DNA of 6,525 bases from Thermoflexibacter sp. (GTDB taxonomy: Bacteria > Bacteroidota > Bacteroidia > Cytophagales > Thermoflexibacteraceae): positions 1 through 6,525 of the forward strand of contig JALOMS010000294.1 of the NCBI GenBank assembly GCA_025455345.1, written 5' to 3'. This document shows positions 1 through 6,274 of the stretch, in pieces (positions within the stretch are counted from its first letter, which is position 1; every line of letters begins with the position of its first letter). Under the pieces are notes generated by a model, which was not told the DNA's origin, ran no database searches, and was given only the letters and a program-made list of their open reading frames with translations. The translations under genes and the position numbers were made by a program.

Positions 1-372
1 AATAATCAAGATTGCAATGATAATAATGCCGCAATCAATCCTAATGCAGTAGAAGTCAATGATGGAGTTGATAATGATTGTGATGGAGATATTGATGAGT
101 CCACAGTATATTTTAGAGTATATGAAAACCCATCTACAGATGGAAGATTCTATGTAGATTACACAAACCCAGGAGATACACAATTACAATTAATCGTAGT
201 TGTTCAGGCTACAGGGCAGGTCGTTTACCAAGGCAATATTTTCCTTGATAATACAGGCAGTGTACGTGGATTCTTTGTAGATGGAACATCGCTGGCAAGT
301 GGTTCTTATCTCTTTAGAGTGATTAGCACACCTACCAATCAGTCATTATCTTTCAAAGTGATAAAGTTATAG
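1..372 (+). CDS. C-terminal end of a T9SS-secreted protein with a MopE-like motif (5' end outside window)
   Basis: The frame is open from the first base to a TAG at 370-372, giving 123 residues of a protein that starts left of the window. Residues 4-33 form an Asp/Asn-rich motif with Cys5 and Cys27 (DCNDNNAAINPNA, then DGVDNDCDGDIDE), resembling the MopE-type putative metal-binding motif found in tandem in many secreted Bacteroidota and Myxococcota proteins. The Cys usually seen in the middle of that motif is Asn here (EVND). Residues 36-123 match a type A T9SS sorting domain: VYENPSTDGRF in place of the usual VYPNP, a Gly-Gln-Val-Val-Tyr strand, LASGSYLFRV, and a basic end (FKVIKL). By family knowledge such a domain directs outer-membrane export and is then removed. 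What the missing N-terminal part does cannot be told. The gene is followed by a strong hairpin. Confidence 0.85.
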   Translation, partial: NNQDCNDNNAAINPNAVEVNDGVDNDCDGDIDESTVYFRVYENPSTDGRFYVDYTNPGDTQLQLIVVVQATGQVVYQGNIFLDNTGSVRGFFVDGTSLASGSYLFRVISTPTNQSLSFKVIKL

Positions 373-402
373 CAACTATTTTGTCAAATTAAGAGTTATA
401 AA

Positions 403-440
403 AAGAGGTTGGCTATCGATAAGCCAACCTCTTCTTTATT
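403..440 (+). terminator. Hairpin terminator after the T9SS protein gene
   Basis: A perfect 12-bp stem (403-414 AAGAGGTTGGCT pairs with 422-433 AGCCAACCTCTT) encloses a 7-nt loop and is followed by a T-rich stretch (CTTTATTTG). It lies 30 nt after the stop of the upstream gene and only 19 nt before the next start. It fits an intrinsic terminator. It leaves almost no room for a promoter before the DCC gene, so that gene may depend partly on read-through or on a promoter at or before the hairpin. Confidence 0.8.
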
Positions 441-452
441 TGAATACGTAAA

Positions 453-860
453 ATGGAAAATTATCAAGATAAACACATAGTCATTTTTGACGGGGTTTGT
501 AATCTTTGCAATGGTGCTGTAAATTTTCTTATCGATATTGATAAAAAAAATCGCTTACACTTTGCCTCTTTACAATCTGAGTTTGGGCAAGAAATATTAA
601 AAGCACATAATATGCAAACCCAAGACTTTAATACTTTTATTTTTCTTAGTCATGGTCAGTTATTTACTCGTTCGACTGCCGCTTTAGAAGTAATGAAAAT
701 TGTAGGAGGGATTTGGTCTTCAGTAGCAATATTAAAATTTGTTCCAAGAATAATACGAGATGGAGTATATAAACTAATATCTAAATATCGTTATAGCATC
801 TTTGGCAAAAGAGAGGCTTGTCGAGTTCCTACCCCAGAACTCAAATCAAAATTTTTATAA
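453..860 (+). CDS. DCC-family (DUF393) thiol-disulfide oxidoreductase
   Basis: This 135-aa protein matches the DCC1-like/YuxK family (DUF393, thioredoxin-like fold) along its whole length. The DxxCxxC motif that names the family is present near the N-terminus as DGVCNLC, with Asp13, Cys16 and Cys19. Further family features are the FASLQSEFG stretch after the first helix (about residues 37-45), the RSTAALEV segment (73-80) and a C-terminal FGKREACRVPTPEL block (117-130) with a third conserved Cys123. There is no signal peptide or clear membrane helix, so it is probably cytoplasmic. Family members are predicted redox proteins; physiological substrates are mostly unknown. The ATG at 453 fits the usual length and follows an A-rich stretch, without a Shine-Dalgarno sequence, as is common in Bacteroidota. 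It is convergent with pckG and lies 80 nt after the T9SS gene. The family call is secure; the substrate is not known. Confidence 0.92.
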   Translation: MENYQDKHIVIFDGVCNLCNGAVNFLIDIDKKNRLHFASLQSEFGQEILKAHNMQTQDFNTFIFLSHGQLFTRSTAALEVMKIVGGIWSSVAILKFVPRIIRDGVYKLISKYRYSIFGKREACRVPTPELKSKFL

Positions 861-942
861 TTGGGCTTTTTCCACTATGCTTTTTTGCACTAAAAAATAA
901 AAACTGCTCCAAAACCACTTTAAACACCACTTTTCTCAAAAA

Positions 943-964
943 GTTTGACAAATGTATGTCAAAC
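943..964. repeat. 8-bp inverted repeat in the convergent intergenic gap
   Basis: GTTTGACA (943-950) and TGTCAAAC (957-964) are perfect inverted copies separated by 6 nt. On the minus strand the stem is followed directly by five T, so it could be a weak back-up terminator for leftward transcription. The symmetry would also suit a dimeric regulator site, but no promoter is expected between two convergent genes. The remaining non-coding bases from 861 to 1035 hold no credible ORF or RNA gene. Confidence 0.45.
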
Positions 965-1035
965 CCAAGAGCGTTGTGAGAGAGCAATTATAGTTTTATT
1001 AATCCATTGAGAATCAGTAAAACAAACTACAATGC

Positions 1036-1071
1036 AAAAGACGTAATCTTTCTAAAAAGATTACGTCTTTT
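1036..1071. terminator. Bidirectional terminator between the DCC gene and pckG
   Basis: A perfect 16-bp stem (1036-1051 pairs with 1056-1071) closes a CTAA tetraloop. The arms start with AAAAGACG and end with CGTCTTTT, so a run of T ends the hairpin on both strands. It lies 47 nt past the stop of pckG and 176 nt past the stop of the DCC gene, between two convergent genes, as expected for a shared Rho-independent terminator. Confidence 0.92.
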
Positions 1072-1117
1072 ATCCACACTCTTGCAATAAATGCCAAAAA
1101 AATTTGACTGTCTTACT

Positions 1118-2965
1118 TTATCCCACTTCTCCTGCGAGTCCTAATTTTTCTGGAGAACGCCACAAGCCTGAAAGCAATAACTCGCGCATAGCAATATATT
1201 CTTTGGGAAGTTTGTCATACATCTTCTCAAAAAGTTCCTCATGAGCAAGTAGTTCTGTCTTCCAAGCCTCATTGTCTATGTTATTAATTTTTTCAAAATC
1301 TTCTTTAGAAAACTCATATCCATTCCAATCTATGTCTTCGTATAGAGGCATCCACCCAATCGCACTTTCCCAAGCAGAAGCGCGACCTTTGATACGGTCT
1401 ATGACCCATTTGAGTACACGCATATTATCGCCAAATCCATTCCATAGGAACTTGCCATCGGCACTTTTTCTAAACCAGTTTACACCAAATATACGTGGTG
1501 GACGTTGTAAGTTACGTCCAAATTGGAGCCAATGATTGAAATAGTCTGCAACATGATAACCACAGAAAGGCAACATTGCAAATGGGTCTCTGCGGACTTT
1601 TCCTATTTCGCCAAAAGCGGCGGCGGTCATTTCCGAACCCATAGTAGAAGCCAAATATACACCAAAATTCCAATTAAATGCCTGATAAACAAGTGGTATA
1701 GTGGTGCTTCTTCTTCCTCCAAAAATAAAAGCACTTATCATAACGCCTTTAGGATTTTCCCATTCGGAGTCTATGCTTGGACATTGGGAAGCAGGAGTCG
1801 TAAAGCGAGCATTAGCGTGCGCCGCAGGTTTACCACTTTGAGGGTCATAGAGTTTCCCTGTCCAATCTATCAGTCCTTCAGGAACTTCTTTACTCATACC
1901 TTCCCACCATACATCACCATCAGGCGTAATGCCTACATTGGTAAAGATAGTATTCTTTGCGATTGTAGCCATGGCATTGGGGTTAGTTTTGAAGTTAGTA
2001 CCTGGAGCTACACCAAAGTAACCCGATTCGGGATTAATCGCATACAAATCTCCTTTTTCATCGGGATGTATCCATGCAATATCATCTCCAACGGTTGTGA
2101 TTTCCCAATCGCCCATTTCTTGAGGAGGAATAAGCATGGCAAAATTTGTTTTCCCACACGCACTTGGGAAAGCCGCCGCAATGTAGGTTTTTTCACCTTG
2201 GGGGCTTTTTGCGCCTAAGATGAGCATGTGTTCTGCCAGCCAGCCTTCTTCTCTGCCCATAGAGGAAGCTATACGCAAAGCCAAGCATTTTTTCCCTAAA
2301 AGTGCGTTGCCTCCATAACCAGAACCATAAGAAATAATAGACCTTTCTTCGGGGAAGTGAACAATATACTTCACCGTAGGATTACAAGGCCATTTTACAT
2401 CTTGTTGTCCTTCTTGGAGGGGTGCGCCTACGGTATGCAAACATTTGACAAAATCTCCCGTTGTTCCCAATACGTCCCAAATCTTACTACCCATACGAGT
2501 CATGATTTTCATATTGACGACCACATATTCCGAATCAGTAATTTCGATACCAATACGAGATAGGGGAGAACCCACTGGACCCATACTAAAAGGAATAACA
2601 TATAACGTTCTACCTTTCATACAGCCATTGAATAGTCCTTGTAAAGTAGCTTTCATTTGCTTAGGAGCGACCCAATTATTGGTCGGTCCAGCATCTTCCT
2701 TACGCAAGCTACAAATGAAAGTCTTATCTTCTACGCGCGCCACATCACTTGGGTCAGAGAAACAGGCGTAGCTATTGGGTCTTTTTTGCTCATTGAGCTT
2801 AATAAACGTGCCTTTATCTACTAACTTTTGGCACATTTGATTATATTCTTCTTCCGAACCATCGCACCAATATATTTCATTGGGTTGGCAAAACTCTGCC
2901 GTTTGCTTTACCCAAGCAATGATTTCTTCTTGTTTCAAATTTGCAGGATACTTAGTTGTAAGCAT
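1118..2965 (-). CDS. pckG: Phosphoenolpyruvate carboxykinase (GTP)
   Basis: This is a complete 615-aa protein, the normal length for GTP-dependent PEPCK (EC 4.1.1.32), which interconverts oxaloacetate + GTP and PEP + GDP + CO2 at the entry to gluconeogenesis. The family signature FPSACGKTN (residues 266-274) carries the P-loop and the reactive Cys270. VGDDIAW (292-298) gives the metal-binding aspartates, YGSGYGGNALLGKKC (213-227) the substrate and Mn-binding region with Lys226, and His246 the likely second metal ligand. FGGRR (415-419) is a substrate-binding arginine block, and the segment around 450-465 matches the mobile lid. NWFRK (496-500) with Phe506 and Phe511 corresponds to the guanine pocket, which the unrelated ATP-type enzymes lack. 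All key residues are intact. The ATG at 2965 gives the expected N-terminus; no Shine-Dalgarno sequence precedes it. It is probably cytoplasmic and transcribed separately, with a 145-nt upstream gap and a strong terminator. Confidence 0.98.
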   Translation of the reverse strand: MLTTKYPANLKQEEIIAWVKQTAEFCQPNEIYWCDGSEEEYNQMCQKLVDKGTFIKLNEQKRPNSYACFSDPSDVARVEDKTFICSLRKEDAGPTNNWVAPKQMKATLQGLFNGCMKGRTLYVIPFSMGPVGSPLSRIGIEITDSEYVVVNMKIMTRMGSKIWDVLGTTGDFVKCLHTVGAPLQEGQQDVKWPCNPTVKYIVHFPEERSIISYGSGYGGNALLGKKCLALRIASSMGREEGWLAEHMLILGAKSPQGEKTYIAAAFPSACGKTNFAMLIPPQEMGDWEITTVGDDIAWIHPDEKGDLYAINPESGYFGVAPGTNFKTNPNAMATIAKNTIFTNVGITPDGDVWWEGMSKEVPEGLIDWTGKLYDPQSGKPAAHANARFTTPASQCPSIDSEWENPKGVMISAFIFGGRRSTTIPLVYQAFNWNFGVYLASTMGSEMTAAAFGEIGKVRRDPFAMLPFCGYHVADYFNHWLQFGRNLQRPPRIFGVNWFRKSADGKFLWNGFGDNMRVLKWVIDRIKGRASAWESAIGWMPLYEDIDWNGYEFSKEDFEKINNIDNEAWKTELLAHEELFEKMYDKLPKEYIAMRELLLSGLWRSPEKLGLAGEVG

Positions 2966-3110
2966 GATAAAAATAGATTTTAAAGATTAATAAATACACT
3001 TAAAAAGATTATTTATCTAATTTTATTGCAATGCTAAGTCTTTTTTGGGTGAGTAAAAATGACAAAAATCACTTTTAGAAAAAAAAGGATAATATTTTAG
3101 CGTAATTGTG
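2966..3110 (-). promoter_or_regulatory. pckG: Probable pckG leader/promoter region
   Basis: This 145-nt gap is very A+T-rich and should hold the pckG promoter, since the neighbouring gene is same-strand but distant. On the minus strand the octamer TAATCTTT occurs twice (complement of 3004-3011 and of 2982-2989), 22 bp apart. Each is a partial match to the Bacteroidota -7 element (TAnnTTTG), but I found no well-spaced TTTG -33 element. A run of eight T shortly after the stop of the upstream gene lacks a convincing stem. No exact promoter is claimed. Confidence 0.35.
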
Positions 3111-3506
3111 CTAACTCTTCTTTTTATCTTCTAAAAAGCTATCAACTTTCATCAATATTTTATTGAGAACCATCTTAAAGTTCTCGTCTAAGGGTATATC
3201 GGTCTTGTTATGAGCTGTTTCTGCCAGACGTTGCGCTTGCTGTTGGGAATTTTGGGGGCGGTTGAGCGGAGGAATTTTCATTACACCCTCCAACAAGTCC
3301 GTATCTATGCTGGTAATAATAGTTTCCAAATTTTCGACTCTTTGTTCTAATTCTTTGATTCTGTGTTCCATAACTTGTGGATTCCTTTGCCCATGGTAGT
3401 TACCACTGCCTAAGAATGTTTGGACAATTTTTGAAATGATAAGTGCCATTGTTACACCTACTGGAATAACAATGAGCAACATGAGCAAAGTATAATCTGA
3501 AATCAT
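3111..3506 (-). CDS. Small one-pass membrane protein with coiled coil, PspB-like
   Basis: The 131-aa product opens with one hydrophobic helix (about residues 5-28) with only a short N-terminal tail and no signal-peptidase-like site, so it is probably a membrane anchor. Residues 46-72 form a charged amphipathic helix with heptad-spaced Ile50, Leu53, Val57, Leu60 and Ile64, typical of a coiled coil. A Gln/Pro-rich linker (78-95) and a Lys-rich C-terminal helix (108-131) follow. A short N-terminal membrane helix followed by a coiled coil of the form RxxxLExI recalls PspB, the small inner-membrane partner in the phage-shock envelope-stress response. The resemblance is only by eye, and this protein is longer than PspB (about 75 aa). 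No pspA or pspC gene is visible. It lies 86 nt downstream of the LRR-Ig gene and 145 nt upstream of pckG. It is certainly a plausible gene; its function is unproven. Confidence 0.75.
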   Translation of the reverse strand: MISDYTLLMLLIVIPVGVTMALIISKIVQTFLGSGNYHGQRNPQVMEHRIKELEQRVENLETIITSIDTDLLEGVMKIPPLNRPQNSQQQAQRLAETAHNKTDIPLDENFKMVLNKILMKVDSFLEDKKKS

Positions 3507-3527
3507 TTTGAGTAAGTTAAATGTTTG

Positions 3528-3565
3528 AATGGTACTGATTGATGATACACCAAATCAGTACCATT
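3528..3565 (-). terminator. Hairpin after the LRR-Ig surface protein gene
   Basis: AATGGTACTGATT (3528-3540) and AATCAGTACCATT (3553-3565) form a perfect 13-bp stem with a 12-nt loop. It lies 27 nt past the stop of the surface-protein gene and 21 nt before the ATG of the 131-aa gene. There is no strong T run on the minus strand after the stem, so termination may be weak. It could also act as a 5' leader structure or an RNA-processing site for the downstream gene. Confidence 0.6.
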
Positions 3566-3592
3566 GGCTTATTTTATTGCTTAAATTAGTCA

Positions 3593-6274
3593 TTATTCCT
3601 TTACTACTTTCCTCCAAATAGTGCCTTGATGAGTATGGATTTCTACCATATAAACCCCGATGGCTAAGGAAGTCAAGTCAAGGATACATTTCTTCCCTTG
3701 TTGTAAGTTTTCTATGTCAGTTTTTACATACTTCCCTGAGATTTCGTACAAACGAATTTCTTTTATCCTTTCCTTGCCTGCCTCAATAGTCAGTTTGTTT
3801 TGAGTAGGGTTAGGATATACCTTAATTGCTTGATTAGTAAGGTCTTCTTCTACGCTGACCAATCTGTGATTGTATTGGGCTGAAAAGCTACGACACCCAT
3901 TCTCATCGGTAATACGCACATAATAAATCCCAGACTCTGTTACTGTAATTTCCTTATTAGTAGCATTAGGAATGACATTATTGTTCAAAAACCACTCGTA
4001 GTTACTGACAGATTGGGCAGTAGTTTCGGCAGTAAGCACATCTTGCGTAGCTTTGACTGTAACCTGTGGCACTACAAATTTTCTAATTGACACGGATTTA
4101 GAAGTGCTTACGCAGTTTTCCTTTGTAATGAGAAGGACAGCATAGTTGCCTTCTTCTCTCACAGTAATTCTGTCCAAGGTAGCATTGGCTATTTTGACAT
4201 TATTGAGTAACCACTGATAACTTTGGACTTCTGATAGCACAGGGGCTACTAATATCGTATTGATTCTCTCCTCATTACAATAAATAGTTTGTCCTCTCAC
4301 CTCTATTTCCAAGGGCGAGCTTGTTTGTTGGCAGTCTGTTCTTACGATAAACTGCGCGCTTCGGAGGGTCAGCTGTGGGGCTTTCTTATTGGTAATGACC
4401 AATACATAAATACCCGTATCTTCTCTTTCAGCATTTGTTTTGCTAAAGGAAGTTCCCTTGGCATTGGCTAAAGGGCTACCATTTTTGAACCATTGGTACT
4501 GATTTTCTTTGCCTCCTGTAATCACTTTCAGTTCAAAAGGAGAACCTAAAGGCACATTTAGCTCTTGAGGCTCACCAATAGGGGCTTGGGGCGCATAAAG
4601 AAAGTCTAAATTTGGCATTTCTTTTTTGTAAAAATCAACCAAATCTTCTAAATCTCCAAAGTCTAAATTATTGAAATCCAAGGCAAAGGAGCGTAAGTTT
4701 ACTAAGTCTGTGAGTTCTTCGGGCAACTCGTCTATGTAGTTTGCATAGGCATAGAATTCCTCCAAATCTTCTAATCTTCCTATGCCGTCGGGAAGTTTTT
4801 CTAAAAAGTTATTGGAAATATTTAGGTATTTTAACTTGGCAAAGAAAACAATAGCTTCTGGCAAATTAAGTAAGAGATTATCTTCTAAATTCAAAACCTC
4901 CAAGTTTACCAAATCTTCTATATCCTCTGGAATTTCCTCAAAGAAGTTGCTGTTTAAGAACAAATTGCGTAGTTTGGATAAATTGCCTATTTCTGGAGGT
5001 AGGCTCGTAAAGAAATTATAAGAAAGCAAAAGCGTTACTAAATCTGGGAAATCACCAATCCACGCAGGCACATCACCCTCAAACTGATTCTGACTAAGGT
5101 CTAAATAAGCAAGTTTCGTTAATAAACGCAAGGACTCAGGGAGATTGCCATATATTTGATTATTAGACAGGTTAAGGTATATCAAATCCTCAAATATTTC
5201 TGCATCAAACACATCAGGAATTTCTCCTTCTAAGCCATTGTTAGGTAAGCTGATTTGCACCAAATTCCCATTTTGGAATACTAATCCACACCATGTGCTT
5301 ATGGGCTGGTTTCTATCCCACTTACACGTCCATTTTTCAGTACCCCCTAAGGCATTGTAGAGTTTGATAAGTGCCTCTATATCAATCTCTCTAAGCTCAG
5401 GAACAATGGAAAGTGTAATGTCTGAGCGTTTGAGCGTAAGGGCAGGTACGAGTTCGTTATCTACAAGGCAATAGTATTCCCCTTCGTCTGCGATAGTAAC
5501 ATTTCTAATGACTAAGGTCGCCTCATCTGCACCCGAAATATTGCCCTCATTTTCTAAAGCTACATCATTTTTGTACCATTGATAGCGATTTTTGCTACCT
5601 CCTGTCAGAGATACCATTCGTACCGTAGTACCTTGGTTTGCCTTGATATTTTCTGCAAAATAAATCTCATTTTGAGGTGCATACGTAAAATTAGGAATTC
5701 GGCTGGCAAAAGGCTCTAACTTGTCAAAAGTAAAGAAGTTATTACTAAAATCTACACGTCTTAATCTATTGAGTGTGAGGATAGAATTGGGTATATTACC
5801 AAAAAGATTGTTATTGGCAAGGGACAAGCCTGTTACCCTATCTCCGTTGATTTCCACGCCAAAATAATCACATAATTCGTCTTCTAAATCCCACGCATTT
5901 CTCCAACCTTGCCCATTGAGTCCTCTGTAAATATCTCCTAAAACCACCAAATCTTGGTCTGTAATACACTTATTGTCCACCACAACGGTTGCGCGGTTTT
6001 CTAAAACAGTAGAACACCCTGTAATTTTATTTTTGGCAATTACTTGATAAGTAAGGGTTTCCGTAAGGGCTTCCGTAGGGAGAGTTACTATGCCTTCTTG
6101 GTCTGCTTCTAAGGCATTACCTACTAAGACTAAATCCTCACTTCTTTGCAACTGATACGTAACCCCCTCTTCTGCTCCTTCTACAATAACATTGGTTTTT
6201 TCTCCAGATTCTATTCCGTCCAATTCAGGATAAACAAATAGTTCATTGTTGGGCAGAGGGAGTTCGGGATAAAA
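3593..6274 (-). CDS. Large T9SS surface protein with LRR and Ig-like domains (main part; frameshifted from its N-terminal part)
   Basis: The frame is open from an in-frame stop (TAA, 6275-6277) to the stop at 3593-3595. No ATG or signal peptide begins it, and the first possible start is a TTG at 6223. Numbering from that TTG gives 876 residues. In order: a beta-rich domain (about 1-85); a plant-type LRR cap and two LRRs (87-172); Ig-like 1 (181-273, YQWYKN and EGEYYC); a second cap with Cys300 and Cys312 (279-320); nine LRRs (321-538); Ig-like 2 (543-629, YQWFKN); Ig/PKD-like 3 and 4 (638-716, 718-789); and a type A T9SS sorting domain (790-876, with VYPNP at 802-806 and a basic end). The protein is inferred to be exported across the outer membrane and attached to the surface or released, with a likely adhesive or protein-binding role. 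Its real N-terminus lies in another frame, starting right of 6274. Confidence 0.85.
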   Translation of the reverse strand, partial: FYPELPLPNNELFVYPELDGIESGEKTNVIVEGAEEGVTYQLQRSEDLVLVGNALEADQEGIVTLPTEALTETLTYQVIAKNKITGCSTVLENRATVVVDNKCITDQDLVVLGDIYRGLNGQGWRNAWDLEDELCDYFGVEINGDRVTGLSLANNNLFGNIPNSILTLNRLRRVDFSNNFFTFDKLEPFASRIPNFTYAPQNEIYFAENIKANQGTTVRMVSLTGGSKNRYQWYKNDVALENEGNISGADEATLVIRNVTIADEGEYYCLVDNELVPALTLKRSDITLSIVPELREIDIEALIKLYNALGGTEKWTCKWDRNQPISTWCGLVFQNGNLVQISLPNNGLEGEIPDVFDAEIFEDLIYLNLSNNQIYGNLPESLRLLTKLAYLDLSQNQFEGDVPAWIGDFPDLVTLLLSYNFFTSLPPEIGNLSKLRNLFLNSNFFEEIPEDIEDLVNLEVLNLEDNLLLNLPEAIVFFAKLKYLNISNNFLEKLPDGIGRLEDLEEFYAYANYIDELPEELTDLVNLRSFALDFNNLDFGDLEDLVDFYKKEMPNLDFLYAPQAPIGEPQELNVPLGSPFELKVITGGKENQYQWFKNGSPLANAKGTSFSKTNAEREDTGIYVLVITNKKAPQLTLRSAQFIVRTDCQQTSSPLEIEVRGQTIYCNEERINTILVAPVLSEVQSYQWLLNNVKIANATLDRITVREEGNYAVLLITKENCVSTSKSVSIRKFVVPQVTVKATQDVLTAETTAQSVSNYEWFLNNNVIPNATNKEITVTESGIYYVRITDENGCRSFSAQYNHRLVSVEEDLTNQAIKVYPNPTQNKLTIEAGKERIKEIRLYEISGKYVKTDIENLQQGKKCILDLTSLAIGVYMVEIHTHQGTIWRKVVKE
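4610..5263 (-). repeat. Array of nine leucine-rich repeats within the surface protein
   Basis: Nine consecutive LRR units are encoded. Numbered from the TTG at 6223, units begin at residues 321, 347, 371, 395, 418, 441, 464, 487 and 510. The first three are about 24-26 residues with a Gly-x-(I/L/V)-Pro ending, the plant-specific type. The next five are 23 residues with the pattern LxxLxLxxNxLxxLPxxI. The last is degenerate (29 residues) and leads into a YAPQ linker. This gives a roughly 69-bp periodicity, but the DNA copies are diverged, so the array looks old. Confidence 0.85.

Noticed and set aside
952..994. Tiny plus-strand ORF (13 codons) in the convergent gap
   Set aside because: It is too short, has no ribosome-binding or promoter signal, and its start lies inside the inverted repeat.
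1523..2218. Long open frame (231 codons) on the plus strand opposite pckG
   Set aside because: It lies wholly antisense to a fully conserved enzyme gene. Its translation has no recognisable domain and is rich in residues expected from reverse-complement reading, so it is a shadow frame.
1272..2771. Other plus-strand open frames opposite pckG (1272-1535, 2357-2563, 2445-2771) and a minus-strand one at 2008-2196
   Set aside because: All overlap pckG in other frames, overlap one another or lack any domain, and have no start context. They are by-products of the real gene.
4289..5021. Plus-strand open frames opposite the LRR gene (4289-4471, 4782-5021)
   Set aside because: The Lys/Ser-rich translation of 4782-5021 is simply the antisense of the repeated LRR codons. 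No independent gene is supported.
4610..5263. CRISPR-like or satellite repeat, because of recurring short T/C-rich words
   Set aside because: The periodicity is about 69-72 bp and matches LRR codons; there are no identical repeats with unique spacers.
6221..6223. TTG at 6223 as the true start of the LRR-Ig protein
   Set aside because: The frame stays open upstream to 6274 with protein-like sequence (YPELPLPNNELF). No signal peptide follows the TTG, although the T9SS domain requires one. The N-terminal part continues in another frame to the right.
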